Assembly (NCBI GenBank): GCA_903872345.1
Contig: CAIQKM010000086.1
Span: forward strand, 1-57,780
Direction of reading: 5' to 3'
DNA: 57,780 nt
Source: an uncultured Verrucomicrobia subdivision 3 bacterium
GTDB lineage: Bacteria > Verrucomicrobiota > Verrucomicrobiia > Limisphaerales > UBA11358
Part shown: one piece after another, positions 1 through 8,082 of the stretch
How positions within the stretch are numbered: the first letter of the stretch is position 1
Layout of the letters: each line of letters opens with the position of its first letter
The notes under the pieces: model-generated
The model's database searches: none
What the model was told of the DNA's origin: nothing
Seen by the model: the letters and a program-made list of their open reading frames with translations, nothing else
Program-made: the position numbers and the translations under genes

Positions 1-106
1 AGCATTTACACGTTAGTTGTATTTCGTCGCTGCGCGCACGTCTCCGCTCCACTCCGTTGCGCTCCGCGTGACGAACACCTCACTCAAAGAATCTTACTCG
101 AAAACC

Positions 107-2749
107 TCACTTCCAGTTGACAACCCTCATAGGGGCTCCGCCGCCGCTGACGGTCAGGTTCACGCCGCTGGCATCCAAGATCACATTTTTGGTGAGGGTA
201 ATGGTATTCGTAAGCGTGATCGTGCCATTGCAGGTGATGCTCACCCAGCCACCGGCAGCAATGGCGGCGCGCAGGGCGGCATCCGTGGGGGTGTTCACCA
301 CATTGTCAGGGCTGGTGGGAATGATGGCGTTGTACTGAAAGGCACCGATGTCAATGCCATCGGCTATAATCCGGAAATAGCCGCGCTGGTCGGTGGCGGG
401 GGCGCCGGCGGTATCCCCAAAGCCGATTGCCGGGCTGGAGTTTTGCAAGGCCATAGTGGCGGTGGGGCCGCCGTTATTACCCAGTGCCGCCAGTTGCGGG
501 TCGGTGAAGTTGTAGCTGGTACCGCTGTTGAAAGTGGCGGTGCCGTCGGAATTCATATTAAATCCGCCATCCGAAAGAAGGCCGTAGCAATTCCCTCCCG
601 GGCCGCCGTAAACGATGAGGGTGTTATGCAGTTGCGCCGCACTGTTCGTGCAGGCGATTTGAGCGCCGGCCACCGAACCGGGTGAGATCGTGTTGCCATA
701 ATCGCCGAGGTAGCCGGGAGAACTGCAACTGTTGCTGGCAATGGTGACATTCATGGCAATCAAGGTGGCGTTGTTCCAATTGCATACGCCGCCGCCAAAG
801 GCGTTTCCTCGCGCAGCGGTCTTGTTCGCAGTACCCGTGTAGGCTTTTCCGCCCAGCACCGAATTCAAGGCAATGGTGCAATTGGTCATGGCGAGCTGGC
901 CATTGTTAAAAACCCCTCCGCCAAAGGCCGGCTGGCCGTTCCAGGGAACGGATTGGTTCCAATAGTTAACGGTCCCGCTGGAAACGGCGTTCGAGGAGAT
1001 CTGGCTGTCATTGATAATCGCAGTTCCGGTATTATAAATCGCCCCGCCGGCACCGGGCAGAACGCCGGGGCCACCAAAGCCGGATATCGCATAGTTGCCA
1101 GCCAGCACGGTTCGTTCGATGGTCAGACTGTTGGTGGACCAAATCGCCCCGCCTTTCCCTTCCGACCCAAAGCTGCCAAATCCAATATAGCCGGCACCAC
1201 CAAAGGCGGTATTGGCCAGAAACTGACAGTGATCAATCGTGGTAGTGCCACCAAAGGCGGCCAGGGCGCCGCCATAAACGGCCGAATTGGTAGCCAGTTG
1301 GTCATCAGTTCCGGTTCGCCCCGTGGCCAAGTTCGCTGTCAGCATGGAATTGCTCAGGCTGAGCGAGCCGGATTGCTGGTATAACGCTCCGCCGCAGGAA
1401 TAATTCGTATAGTCTTCATAGCCGGTTGAATTATCCCAATAAAGACAGAGATTGCTGTTAAGAATCCCATCGCGCAGGGTAACCACTCCGCCGGCCGAAA
1501 AGATGGCCCCGCCCTCCGCGTTTTCTCCTATCACCGCGTTGTTCGACAGGCTGGTGGCAAAAAAACTCAAACTGCCGTCACTGTAAATGGCCCCGCCCCG
1601 GCTGGTGCCACCAGACAAATTAACCGCGCTGTTATTTGTGACCGTGCAACCGGTCAAAATCACGGTGCCATCGTTGTAAATGGCCCCGCCATCCGAGGTG
1701 ACAGTGCTTACATTCGTGGTGACCAAGCCATTGGCCAGCACCAGATTCGTGGCGGCGAGGGTAATACCCGAGGGTACATTAAAAATGCGGTTGGCCCCGC
1801 CGCCGCTGATGACCAGATTCACGCCGCTGGCATCGAGGATGACGTTTTGGGTGAGGGTAATGGTGTTGGTCAGGGTGATCGTGCCATTGCAAGAAATGCT
1901 TACCCAGCCACCGGCGGCAATGGCCGCCCGCAGGGCGGCATCGGTGGGCGTGTTTACGACATTGGTGGAACCCCCGCCATTGGTCAGTACCAGCAGGGCC
2001 ACGGAACTCGTGGCGGCGCCGTACAGGTTGGTAGCGACCACCGAGTAACTCCCGGCTTGGGTGGCTTGGACATTGGTCAGGGAAAGACTGCTGGCAGTCG
2101 ATCCGTTGAGCGGTGTGCTGCCGAAGAACCATTGGTAGGCCACCGGGGCGGTGCCGACAGAGTCGGCGGTAAAAGTGACCGTGGAGCCTGCCAGATTGGT
2201 GAGGGATTGGGGCTGGAGATCAAACGCCGGCAACTGGGCAAAGGTGCCGGTCAGCGAGACGTTGGCAACCAGGGTGAGGGACAGGGGATCGGTGGTGCCG
2301 GTGGCGGCGTTGGACCAGCCCGCAAACACCCAGCCGGACGCGGGGGTGGCGGTGGCGGTAACGGTGGTATTACTGGCGTAGCTGCCACCGGGCGGATTCA
2401 AGGCAATGGTGCCGGAGCCATTGGTGACGAGCGTGATGGTGTTGGTGGGCTGCGGCAGGAAGTTGCCGGTGATGGTGAAATTGCCGTTGACGAAAATGTT
2501 GGTGGGATTGATGGCGTCACCGATGCTGCCGGACCAGCCGGAGAAATACCAGCCGGTGGCGGGCGTGGCGGTGACCACCACGGTGGAACTGGCCGGGTAA
2601 AGACTGTTGTTGGGAGAGCGGGTGACGGTGCCGGAACCGTTGGTACCCGTTGTGATGGTGTAGCCCGTGGCATGCAGTGAACAGCCGAACAGCAGGAGAC
2701 AGGACGTGAGCAGAGTCAGAAACAGCGCCGATTTATTTTTCCCTCTCAT
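107..2749 (-). CDS. Secreted beta-helix lipoprotein (choice-of-anchor Q type), C-terminally truncated
   Basis: A surface or secreted protein of about 880 residues, with no enzymatic motif seen. I start it at the ATG at 2749, which has GGAG 6 bases upstream; a TTG 21 bases further out is the alternative. The N-terminus is a lipoprotein-like signal with lipobox FGC at Cys23. Two InlB/Listeria-type repeats follow (about 29-165, with GWYFSGWSG and GWVFAGWSN), then an Ig-like domain (about 168-255) and a long run of glycine-rich, Pmp-like beta-helix repeats with GGAIYN and GGALYQ motifs. A module beginning VVNTPTDAALRAA appears at about 261-315 and again at about 814-868, and the protein ends 12 residues later. 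Relatives normally continue past this module into a helix domain, so the C-terminus looks cut off. The role is probably surface adhesion or glycan interaction, by inference only. Confidence 0.8.
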   Translation of the reverse strand: MRGKNKSALFLTLLTSCLLLFGCSLHATGYTITTGTNGSGTVTRSPNNSLYPASSTVVVTATPATGWYFSGWSGSIGDAINPTNIFVNGNFTITGNFLPQPTNTITLVTNGSGTIALNPPGGSYASNTTVTATATPASGWVFAGWSNAATGTTDPLSLTLVANVSLTGTFAQLPAFDLQPQSLTNLAGSTVTFTADSVGTAPVAYQWFFGSTPLNGSTASSLSLTNVQATQAGSYSVVATNLYGAATSSVALLVLTNGGGSTNVVNTPTDAALRAAIAAGGWVSISCNGTITLTNTITLTQNVILDASGVNLVISGGGANRIFNVPSGITLAATNLVLANGLVTTNVSTVTSDGGAIYNDGTVILTGCTVTNNSAVNLSGGTSRGGAIYSDGSLSFFATSLSNNAVIGENAEGGAIFSAGGVVTLRDGILNSNLCLYWDNSTGYEDYTNYSCGGALYQQSGSLSLSNSMLTANLATGRTGTDDQLATNSAVYGGALAAFGGTTTIDHCQFLANTAFGGAGYIGFGSFGSEGKGGAIWSTNSLTIERTVLAGNYAISGFGGPGVLPGAGGAIYNTGTAIINDSQISSNAVSSGTVNYWNQSVPWNGQPAFGGGVFNNGQLAMTNCTIALNSVLGGKAYTGTANKTAARGNAFGGGVCNWNNATLIAMNVTIASNSCSSPGYLGDYGNTISPGSVAGAQIACTNSAAQLHNTLIVYGGPGGNCYGLLSDGGFNMNSDGTATFNSGTSYNFTDPQLAALGNNGGPTATMALQNSSPAIGFGDTAGAPATDQRGYFRIIADGIDIGAFQYNAIIPTSPDNVVNTPTDAALRAAIAAGGWVSITCNGTITLTNTITLTKNVILDASGVNLTVSGGGAPMRVVNWK

Positions 2750-3008
2750 AACAACTCCATTTTTTAGCAATGTCTTATAATTTGGACTGAATATCCAACA
2801 CTACTGATTGCGGAGCAATAATACACAGGTGCGCCGGTTTTGTCAATGTTACATATTGATGGCCAAATATTAATGCGGTGATTCGCGGTTGGATTTTCCC
2901 GCGGCACAAAATAATGCTCCCATCGACGGGGAGTCCTTCCTGTCAGACTTCAGCGGAATTCAAAATGTTACAGCAAAATGATTTCCGCCGGTCGGGTGGA
3001 GAACCTTT

Positions 3009-3036
3009 TTGACAGTTGGCCGGTACCGCGTAAAAT
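3009..3036 (+). promoter_or_regulatory. Candidate sigma-70 promoter of rhaB
   Basis: TTGACA at 3009-3014 and TAAAAT at 3031-3036 are separated by 16 bases. The expected transcription start is near 3043, which leaves only about 8-10 untranslated bases before the ATG at 3052 and no room for a normal ribosome binding site. The message may be nearly leaderless. The rest of the 2750-3051 gap shows no gene. Confidence 0.6.
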
Positions 3037-3051
3037 CCCGGTGATTTCATT

Positions 3052-4512
3052 ATGCCCACATATTATCTGGCTTGCGACCTCGGCGCTGACAGCGGCCGGG
3101 TCATTCTTGGTACGCTTGACGGCGGAAAAGTATCATTGGAGGAGCTGCATCGGTTTCCCACCGGCGCGACGAAGGTGGCCGGGGCCTTGCATTGGGAGTT
3201 TGACCGGATTATCAACGAGTTCAAGGCCGGCCTCAAAAAGGCCGGTGATCGCAAGCTGCCCATCGCCAGCGTGAGCACCGACTCCTGGGGGGTGGATTAT
3301 GTGGTCTATGATGAGCGCGGATTGCCGGTGGCGCCGGTGTGGTGCTATCGCGATTCCCGCACGGCGCAGGGGGTGGAAATGGTCAAGGAGAAGGTGGAAT
3401 GGCCCACCATCTATTCCCTGACGGGCATCCAGTTCATGGCGTTGAACACGATTTATCAAATCGCCACCGAGCCGGCGGAACGGCTGGCGCAGGCCAAGCA
3501 CTTGCTGCTCATCGGCGATGCGTTCAATTTTTACTGTTCGGGCGTGGCCCGCAACGAAGTGTCCCTCGCGAGCACCACGCAACTTTACAACCCCGTTTAC
3601 AAACGCTGGTCCCGCCGCCTGTTTGCCGCGCTCGGTTTGCGCCCGGATTTGTTCGCGCCCGTGTGCGACAGCGGCACCCGGCTGGGGCCGCTGAAAAAGA
3701 ACCTCGCCACGGAAACCGGCCTGCCGCAGATCGAGGTCATCGCCAGTTGTTCGCACGACACCGGGGCCGCCGTGGCCGCCGTGCCGGCAACGGATGGCAA
3801 CTGGGCTTACCTGAGTTCCGGCACCTGGTCCCTCATGGGGGTCGAGCTGCCGGACCCCATCATCAACGACGAAGGTCGCAACTTGGGATTTACGAACGAG
3901 GTGGGTTTTGGCAATACCATCCGGCTGCTGAAAAACATCATCGGCCTCTGGCTCATTCAGGAGTCGCGCCGGCACTGGGTCAAGACCGGCAAGAAAATTG
4001 ATTTTGCGGAAATGGAGCGCCAGGCCGTGGCGTCCCCGGCGTTTGTTTCGCTCATCAATCCGGATGATCCGCGTTTTCTGAGTCCGGACGACATGCCGGA
4101 AAAGATCGCCGATTTCTGCCGCGAGACCGGCCAGCCGGCGCCCGACAACATGGGGGCCACGGTGCGTTGCATTTACGAAAGCCTCGCGCTGTTTTATCGC
4201 GTCACTTTGAAAAAACTGGAACGGCTGACCGGCCGCAAGATCGACCGTCTGCATATTGTGGGCGGCGGCAGCAAGGACGCCACGCTGAACCAGTTCACCG
4301 CCAACGCGCTGAAAATTCCCGTGCTCGCCGGGCCGACGGAATGCGCCGCCCTGGGCAACATTCTAGTGCAGGCCATCGCGCTGGGGCATGTGGAATCCCA
4401 CGCGGCCGCCCGCGAAGTGGTCCGCAATTCGTTTGAATTGAAAACGTACCAGCCGCAAGATTCCGCGCAATGGGATGCGGCGGCGGCGCGTTTCGAGAAA
4501 CTTTTGAACTGA
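3052..4512 (+). CDS. rhaB: Rhamnulokinase
   Basis: An FGGY-family carbohydrate kinase of 486 residues, close to the usual family length. It would phosphorylate L-rhamnulose to L-rhamnulose 1-phosphate in the cytoplasm. The N-terminal nucleotide-binding fold shows YYLACDLGADSGR. Rhamnulokinase-like signatures follow: STDSWGVDY, YRDSRT, SSGTWSLMG and, near the C-terminus, LHIVGGGSKDATLNQFTA and AGPTECAALGNILVQA. No rhamnose isomerase, aldolase or mutarotase lies next to it, so the rest of the pathway must be elsewhere. Six bases separate it from the following aminotransferase gene, so the two are probably cotranscribed. The family is confident; a related deoxysugar ketose substrate cannot be excluded. 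Confidence 0.92.
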   Translation: MPTYYLACDLGADSGRVILGTLDGGKVSLEELHRFPTGATKVAGALHWEFDRIINEFKAGLKKAGDRKLPIASVSTDSWGVDYVVYDERGLPVAPVWCYRDSRTAQGVEMVKEKVEWPTIYSLTGIQFMALNTIYQIATEPAERLAQAKHLLLIGDAFNFYCSGVARNEVSLASTTQLYNPVYKRWSRRLFAALGLRPDLFAPVCDSGTRLGPLKKNLATETGLPQIEVIASCSHDTGAAVAAVPATDGNWAYLSSGTWSLMGVELPDPIINDEGRNLGFTNEVGFGNTIRLLKNIIGLWLIQESRRHWVKTGKKIDFAEMERQAVASPAFVSLINPDDPRFLSPDDMPEKIADFCRETGQPAPDNMGATVRCIYESLALFYRVTLKKLERLTGRKIDRLHIVGGGSKDATLNQFTANALKIPVLAGPTECAALGNILVQAIALGHVESHAAAREVVRNSFELKTYQPQDSAQWDAAAARFEKLLN

Positions 4513-4518
4513 TCTTTC

Positions 4519-5775
4519 ATGGATACCACCATTCCCGGGTTCCGCTCGGTGCCCCGCACCGGCGTCATTTACGTCACCCACGAGGCCACGCGCCACGGTT
4601 TTGTTTACGGTCATCCCGAGTGGGCCAATCTCGGCCAGGGTTCGCCCGAAACCGGTTCCATCCCCGGCGCGCCGGATCGCGTCGAAGCTGTGACCATCGC
4701 CCCGGCCGCCCAGCAATACGGCACCGTGGGCGGCGTCAAAAATCTCCGGCAGGCGGTGGCTGATTTTTATAATGCCATCTACCGGCGCGGCAAGAAGTCG
4801 CAGTACACGGCCGACAATGTCAGCATTGCCGGCGGCGGACGCCTGGCCTTAACCCGGCTGGCCAGCGCGCTGGGGAACATCAACATGGGGCACTTCATCC
4901 CGGATTACACGGCGTATGAGGAATTGTTGAGCGTGTTCAAGGCGTTCACGCCGATTCCAATTTTGCTGCGTCGCGAACATGGTTATAAAATTTCTCCCGC
5001 CGACCTAAAGGAGGAAATCCTCGGGCGCGGCCTGAGCGCGTTGCTGGTCAGTAACCCGGCCAACCCGACGGGGCAGTTGATCGAAGGCAAAGAACTCTCC
5101 GCCTGGTGCGATCTGGCGCGGGAATGCCAGTGCTCGATGATCTTTGACGAATTCTATTCGCATTACATCTACGCCGGCACCAGCGCGAAGAAGGCGAAGA
5201 TGATTTCCGCCGCCCAGTATGTGAATGACGTGGACAAAGATCCCGTCGTAATCGTGGACGGTCTTACGAAGAACTGGCGCTATCCCGGCTGGCGGATCAG
5301 TTGGACGCTCGGGCCCAAGGCGGTCATCGAGGCCATTGCCAGCGCCGGCTCCTTCCTGGATGGCGGGGCCAATCATCCGTTCCAAAACGCCGCGCTGCCG
5401 CTGCTGGACCCCAAAAATGCCGAGGCCGAAACGCTCGCGATCCAGAAGCATTTCGGGCAGAAGCGGGAAATGGTGCTCGCCCGCCTGAAGAAAATGAACA
5501 TCGTGGCGGATGCTCCGCCGGTGGGCGCGTTTTATGTTTGGGCCAACCTCGCGAAACTCCCGGCGCCGTTGAATGACGGCATGAGTTTTTTCCGCGAATG
5601 TCTCAAGGAAAAGACCATCGTGGTGCCCGGGGTGTTTTTTGACGTGAACCCCGGCAACCGCCGGACTTCCGCCCGCTACACCAACTACTGCCGCATCAGT
5701 TACGGGCCCGAACCGGAGAAGCTGGAGATCGGCCTGGCGGCCATCGCGCGGGTGATTGCCAAGTTCAAAAAGTGA
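4519..5775 (+). CDS. PLP-dependent aminotransferase, class I/II
   Basis: A 418-residue fold-type I aminotransferase. Visible features are the N-terminal substrate region NLGQGSPETG, the YGTVGGVKNLR segment, the NPANPTGQ motif, DEFYSHYIY, and the PLP-lysine motif DGLTKNWRYPGWRIS, in which the lysine of LTKN should form the Schiff base. The late YTNYCRISYG carries the substrate-carboxylate-binding arginine. The substrate cannot be told from sequence; aspartate- or alanine-type amino donors are usual for this group. It sits 6 bases after rhaB. The pairing with a sugar kinase has no obvious pathway meaning and may only reflect a shared promoter. Confidence 0.88.
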   Translation: MDTTIPGFRSVPRTGVIYVTHEATRHGFVYGHPEWANLGQGSPETGSIPGAPDRVEAVTIAPAAQQYGTVGGVKNLRQAVADFYNAIYRRGKKSQYTADNVSIAGGGRLALTRLASALGNINMGHFIPDYTAYEELLSVFKAFTPIPILLRREHGYKISPADLKEEILGRGLSALLVSNPANPTGQLIEGKELSAWCDLARECQCSMIFDEFYSHYIYAGTSAKKAKMISAAQYVNDVDKDPVVIVDGLTKNWRYPGWRISWTLGPKAVIEAIASAGSFLDGGANHPFQNAALPLLDPKNAEAETLAIQKHFGQKREMVLARLKKMNIVADAPPVGAFYVWANLAKLPAPLNDGMSFFRECLKEKTIVVPGVFFDVNPGNRRTSARYTNYCRISYGPEPEKLEIGLAAIARVIAKFKK

Positions 5776-5829
5776 CGGTGTTGCGGTTTGCATGGACATC
5801 CGGGCGGATTTTTGATTGATTAGTTGGCG

Positions 5830-5858
5830 TTGTGTTTGTCCGGTAATTGATTTAAATA
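5830..5858 (+). promoter_or_regulatory. Candidate promoter upstream of the fumarase-type beta subunit
   Basis: TTGTGT at 5830-5835 and TAAATA at 5853-5858 are 17 bases apart, 12 bases before the ATG at 5871. This is a reasonable sigma-70-like match in a short AT-rich gap, but it is based on pattern only. Confidence 0.35.
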
Positions 5859-5870
5859 ACTTTAACAGCC

Positions 5871-6446
5871 ATGACCAAACTGACCTTGCCCTTTACCGAG
5901 GAAAAAATCCGTTCGCTGAAAGTCGGCGACGAGGTTTTGATTTCCGGCGTTGTTTACACCGGCCGCGATGCCGTACACAAGTATTTGCACGAAGGCGGCG
6001 AACTGCCGCCCGGCGTGAGTTTTCGCGACGGCATCATCTATCACTGCGGCCCGGTGATGATGAAGCAGCCCGACGGCGGCTATATTTGCACGGCCGCCGG
6101 TCCCACGACCTCCATTCGTGAAGAGCCGTACCAATGGCAGGTGATCCGCGATTTTGGTCTGCGCGGGGTCATTGGCAAGGGCGGCATGGGGCCCAAGACC
6201 CAGGCGGCCTGCAAGGAATACGGCTGCGTCTATTTGCATGGCGTGGGCGGTGCCGCCCAAGTGCTGGCCGAGTGTGTGAAGAAGGTCCGCAACGTGTATT
6301 TCCTCGAAAAGTTTGGTTCCCCGGAAGCCATCTGGGAGCTGGAAGTCGTGGATTTCCCCGCCGTGGTCACGATTGACGCCCATGGCAATTCCCTCCACGA
6401 AACCGTCTGGAACAGCAGCAAAGCCGAGCTGGCCAAGCGGGTATAA
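5871..6446 (+). CDS. Fumarate hydratase / L-tartrate dehydratase beta-subunit protein
   Basis: A 191-residue protein matching the C-terminal (beta) part of class I iron-sulfur fumarases and the beta subunit of two-subunit fumarase or tartrate dehydratase. Recognisable motifs are LKVGDEVLISGVVYTGRDA at the N-terminus, IYHCGPVM, AAGPTTSIRE, the conserved VIGKGGMG, and YLHGVGGAA. The beta domain helps form the active site but does not carry the 4Fe-4S cysteines, which are in the alpha subunit. No alpha-subunit gene is in this window, so the partner must be encoded elsewhere. The gene lies 95 bases after the aminotransferase and about 80 bases before the nickel transporter genes. Whether it makes fumarase or another hydro-lyase is open. 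Confidence 0.88.
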   Translation: MTKLTLPFTEEKIRSLKVGDEVLISGVVYTGRDAVHKYLHEGGELPPGVSFRDGIIYHCGPVMMKQPDGGYICTAAGPTTSIREEPYQWQVIRDFGLRGVIGKGGMGPKTQAACKEYGCVYLHGVGGAAQVLAECVKKVRNVYFLEKFGSPEAIWELEVVDFPAVVTIDAHGNSLHETVWNSSKAELAKRV

Positions 6447-6459
6447 GGGAGGGTGCAAT

Positions 6460-6477
6460 ATTACGTCCCAGCGTAAT
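6460..6477. promoter_or_regulatory. Inverted repeat upstream of nikMN, candidate operator
   Basis: ATTACG and CGTAAT form a perfect 6-base inverted repeat with a 6-base spacer, 50 bases before the nikMN start. It is the only clear dyad in this short gap, and a NikR gene closes the operon. Known NikR operators have more widely spaced half-sites, so this could be another regulator's site or a simple RNA hairpin. Confidence 0.35.
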
Positions 6478-6526
6478 CGTGTGAACATTGGCTTGTCTCC
6501 GGCTGGCCGTCCGGCAAAAATGGGGT

Positions 6527-7471
6527 GTGCATATTCCGGATGGATTTCTTGATGCGAAGACGGCGGGCGTGACCGCCGGGCTTTCGGCTGCCGGAGTGGC
6601 CCTGGCCTTGCGCCGGGTGAAGCGCGATCTTCCGCCTCGCAAAATCCCGTTGCTGGGTCTGGCGGCGGCTTTTCTTTTTGCCGCCCAGATGGTGAATTTT
6701 CCCGTGGCGGGCGGCACTTCCGGTCATCTGGTCGGCGGGGTGCTGGCGGCGGCCTTGCTCGGGCCGAGCGCGGCGGTGGTGGTGGTGACGACGGTGTTGA
6801 TCGTGCAATGTTTTCTCTTCGCGGATGGCGGGGTGCTGGCGCTGGGAGCCAATATTTTCAACATGGCCATCCTCAATTCCTTTGGCGGTTACGCGGTTTA
6901 CCGGCTGGTGTGCCGGTGCTTGCCCGGGGAACGCGGCCGGCTCACGGCCATGGCCTTTGCCGGTTGGTGCGCGGCGGTGCTGGCCTCGATTGCCTGTGCG
7001 GGGGAACTGGCCTGGTCGGGCACGATTGCCTGGTCGGTGGGGTTTCCGGCCATGGCCACGGTTCACATGCTGATCGGCATTGGGGAAGGCATCATCAGCG
7101 CGCTGGTGCTGCTGGCGGTGCGGCAGACGCGGCCGGATTTGATTTCGGAAAACGGGTCGTCGGCCGGTCCCGCGCGCAAAGGCGAATGGCTGGGCTACGG
7201 TCTGTTGTTGGTGCTGGGGATCGCCATTTTCATTGCCCCGTTTGCCTGTCCCTGGCCGGATGGTCTGGATGCGGTGGCGGCCAAATTCGGTTTTGAGCAT
7301 AAGGCGGTGACCGTGCTGCCGGCCGCTCCGGCCGCCGGCTACCAGATTCCCGGCATTCATTGGGCGGTGGGGGCGACCGCGATGGCGGGGGCCATCGGGA
7401 CGCTGGTGGTGTTTGGGCTGGCCCTGTTGCTCGGCAAAATTCTCGTGCGCAAAAAAACTTTGGACGCATGA
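6527..7471 (+). CDS. nikMN: Nickel ECF transporter substrate-capture protein, NikM-NikN fusion
   Basis: The membrane substrate-specific component of an energy-coupling-factor transporter for Ni2+ (or Co2+). I place the start at the GTG at 6527, giving an N-terminus of Met-His-Ile-Pro-Asp-Gly. In this family the mature N-terminus with His2 binds the metal, so the TTG 39 bases upstream, which would add 13 residues, is unlikely. The 314-residue protein has several hydrophobic segments in its first 210 residues with the CbiM/NikM motif FNMAILNSFGG. A final two-helix part carries PDGLD near residue 243, the hallmark of CbiN/NikN. The separate small subunit is therefore fused to the C-terminus. The stop codon overlaps the start of nikQ by 4 bases. 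Nickel is preferred over cobalt because nikR closes the operon. Confidence 0.9.
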   Translation: MHIPDGFLDAKTAGVTAGLSAAGVALALRRVKRDLPPRKIPLLGLAAAFLFAAQMVNFPVAGGTSGHLVGGVLAAALLGPSAAVVVVTTVLIVQCFLFADGGVLALGANIFNMAILNSFGGYAVYRLVCRCLPGERGRLTAMAFAGWCAAVLASIACAGELAWSGTIAWSVGFPAMATVHMLIGIGEGIISALVLLAVRQTRPDLISENGSSAGPARKGEWLGYGLLLVLGIAIFIAPFACPWPDGLDAVAAKFGFEHKAVTVLPAAPAAGYQIPGIHWAVGATAMAGAIGTLVVFGLALLLGKILVRKKTLDA

Positions 7472-8082
7472 ATTTCAACCTGCTCACGCATCAGCATCGC
7501 CACGCGGGGAGTGTGATTCATCATCTGCCGGCCGGGCTTAAACTTGGCGTGGCCCTGATCGTGATTGTCGGCAACGTCTGTGTTCCGCTGACCTGGCAGG
7601 CGTGGTTTTTGGGCGTGGCCATTTTTCTGATTCTGGTGGCGGGGTTGAGCCGGATTTCGCCGTGGTTTTTGTTGAAGCGGATTCTGGCGCTGTCGCCGCT
7701 GGTCCTGGGGGTGGCGCTGGTCAATGCGTTTCAAACGACGGGGCAGGGGCACTGGCTGGGCGTGGCGGAACGGAGTTTGCTCTGTTTGCTTACGGTCACC
7801 CTGGTTTCCAACACCACGCCGTTCAGCGGCATTTTGCGGGTCTTGAAAAGCGTGCGGGTGCCGAGTCTGCTCATTACCACCATTGCGCTCATGCACCGTT
7901 ATTTGTTTGTGGTCGCGGAGGAGGCGGGGCGCATGCACCGGGCGCGCGCCAGCCGCACGTTTGGCCGGACGCGCCGGTTTCAGTGGCATACGCTTTCCTC
8001 CGTGGTCAGCCAGCTTTTCATTCGCGCCTCGGAGCGAGCCGAGCGCGTCTATGACGCCATGTGCGCCCGGGGGTGGAAATGA
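7468..8082 (+). CDS. nikQ: ECF transporter transmembrane (T) component NikQ
   Basis: A 204-residue integral membrane protein of the CbiQ/NikQ family, linking the substrate-binding component to the ATPase. It has hydrophobic segments in its first 150 residues. Its cytoplasmic coupling region carries two Ala-Arg signatures, HRARASR and AMCARGW, which contact the ATPase in this family. The ATG overlaps the nikMN stop (ATGA) and its own stop overlaps the nikO ATG in the same way, indicating translational coupling. An in-frame start further upstream would lie inside nikMN and is rejected. Confidence 0.9.
   Translation: MNFNLLTHQHRHAGSVIHHLPAGLKLGVALIVIVGNVCVPLTWQAWFLGVAIFLILVAGLSRISPWFLLKRILALSPLVLGVALVNAFQTTGQGHWLGVAERSLLCLLTVTLVSNTTPFSGILRVLKSVRVPSLLITTIALMHRYLFVVAEEAGRMHRARASRTFGRTRRFQWHTLSSVVSQLFIRASERAERVYDAMCARGWK

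Noticed and set aside
6447..6526. A cobalamin or NiCo riboswitch before nikMN.
   Set aside because: The 80-base gap is too short for a cobalamin riboswitch and I could not see the conserved four-helix pattern of the NiCo class.
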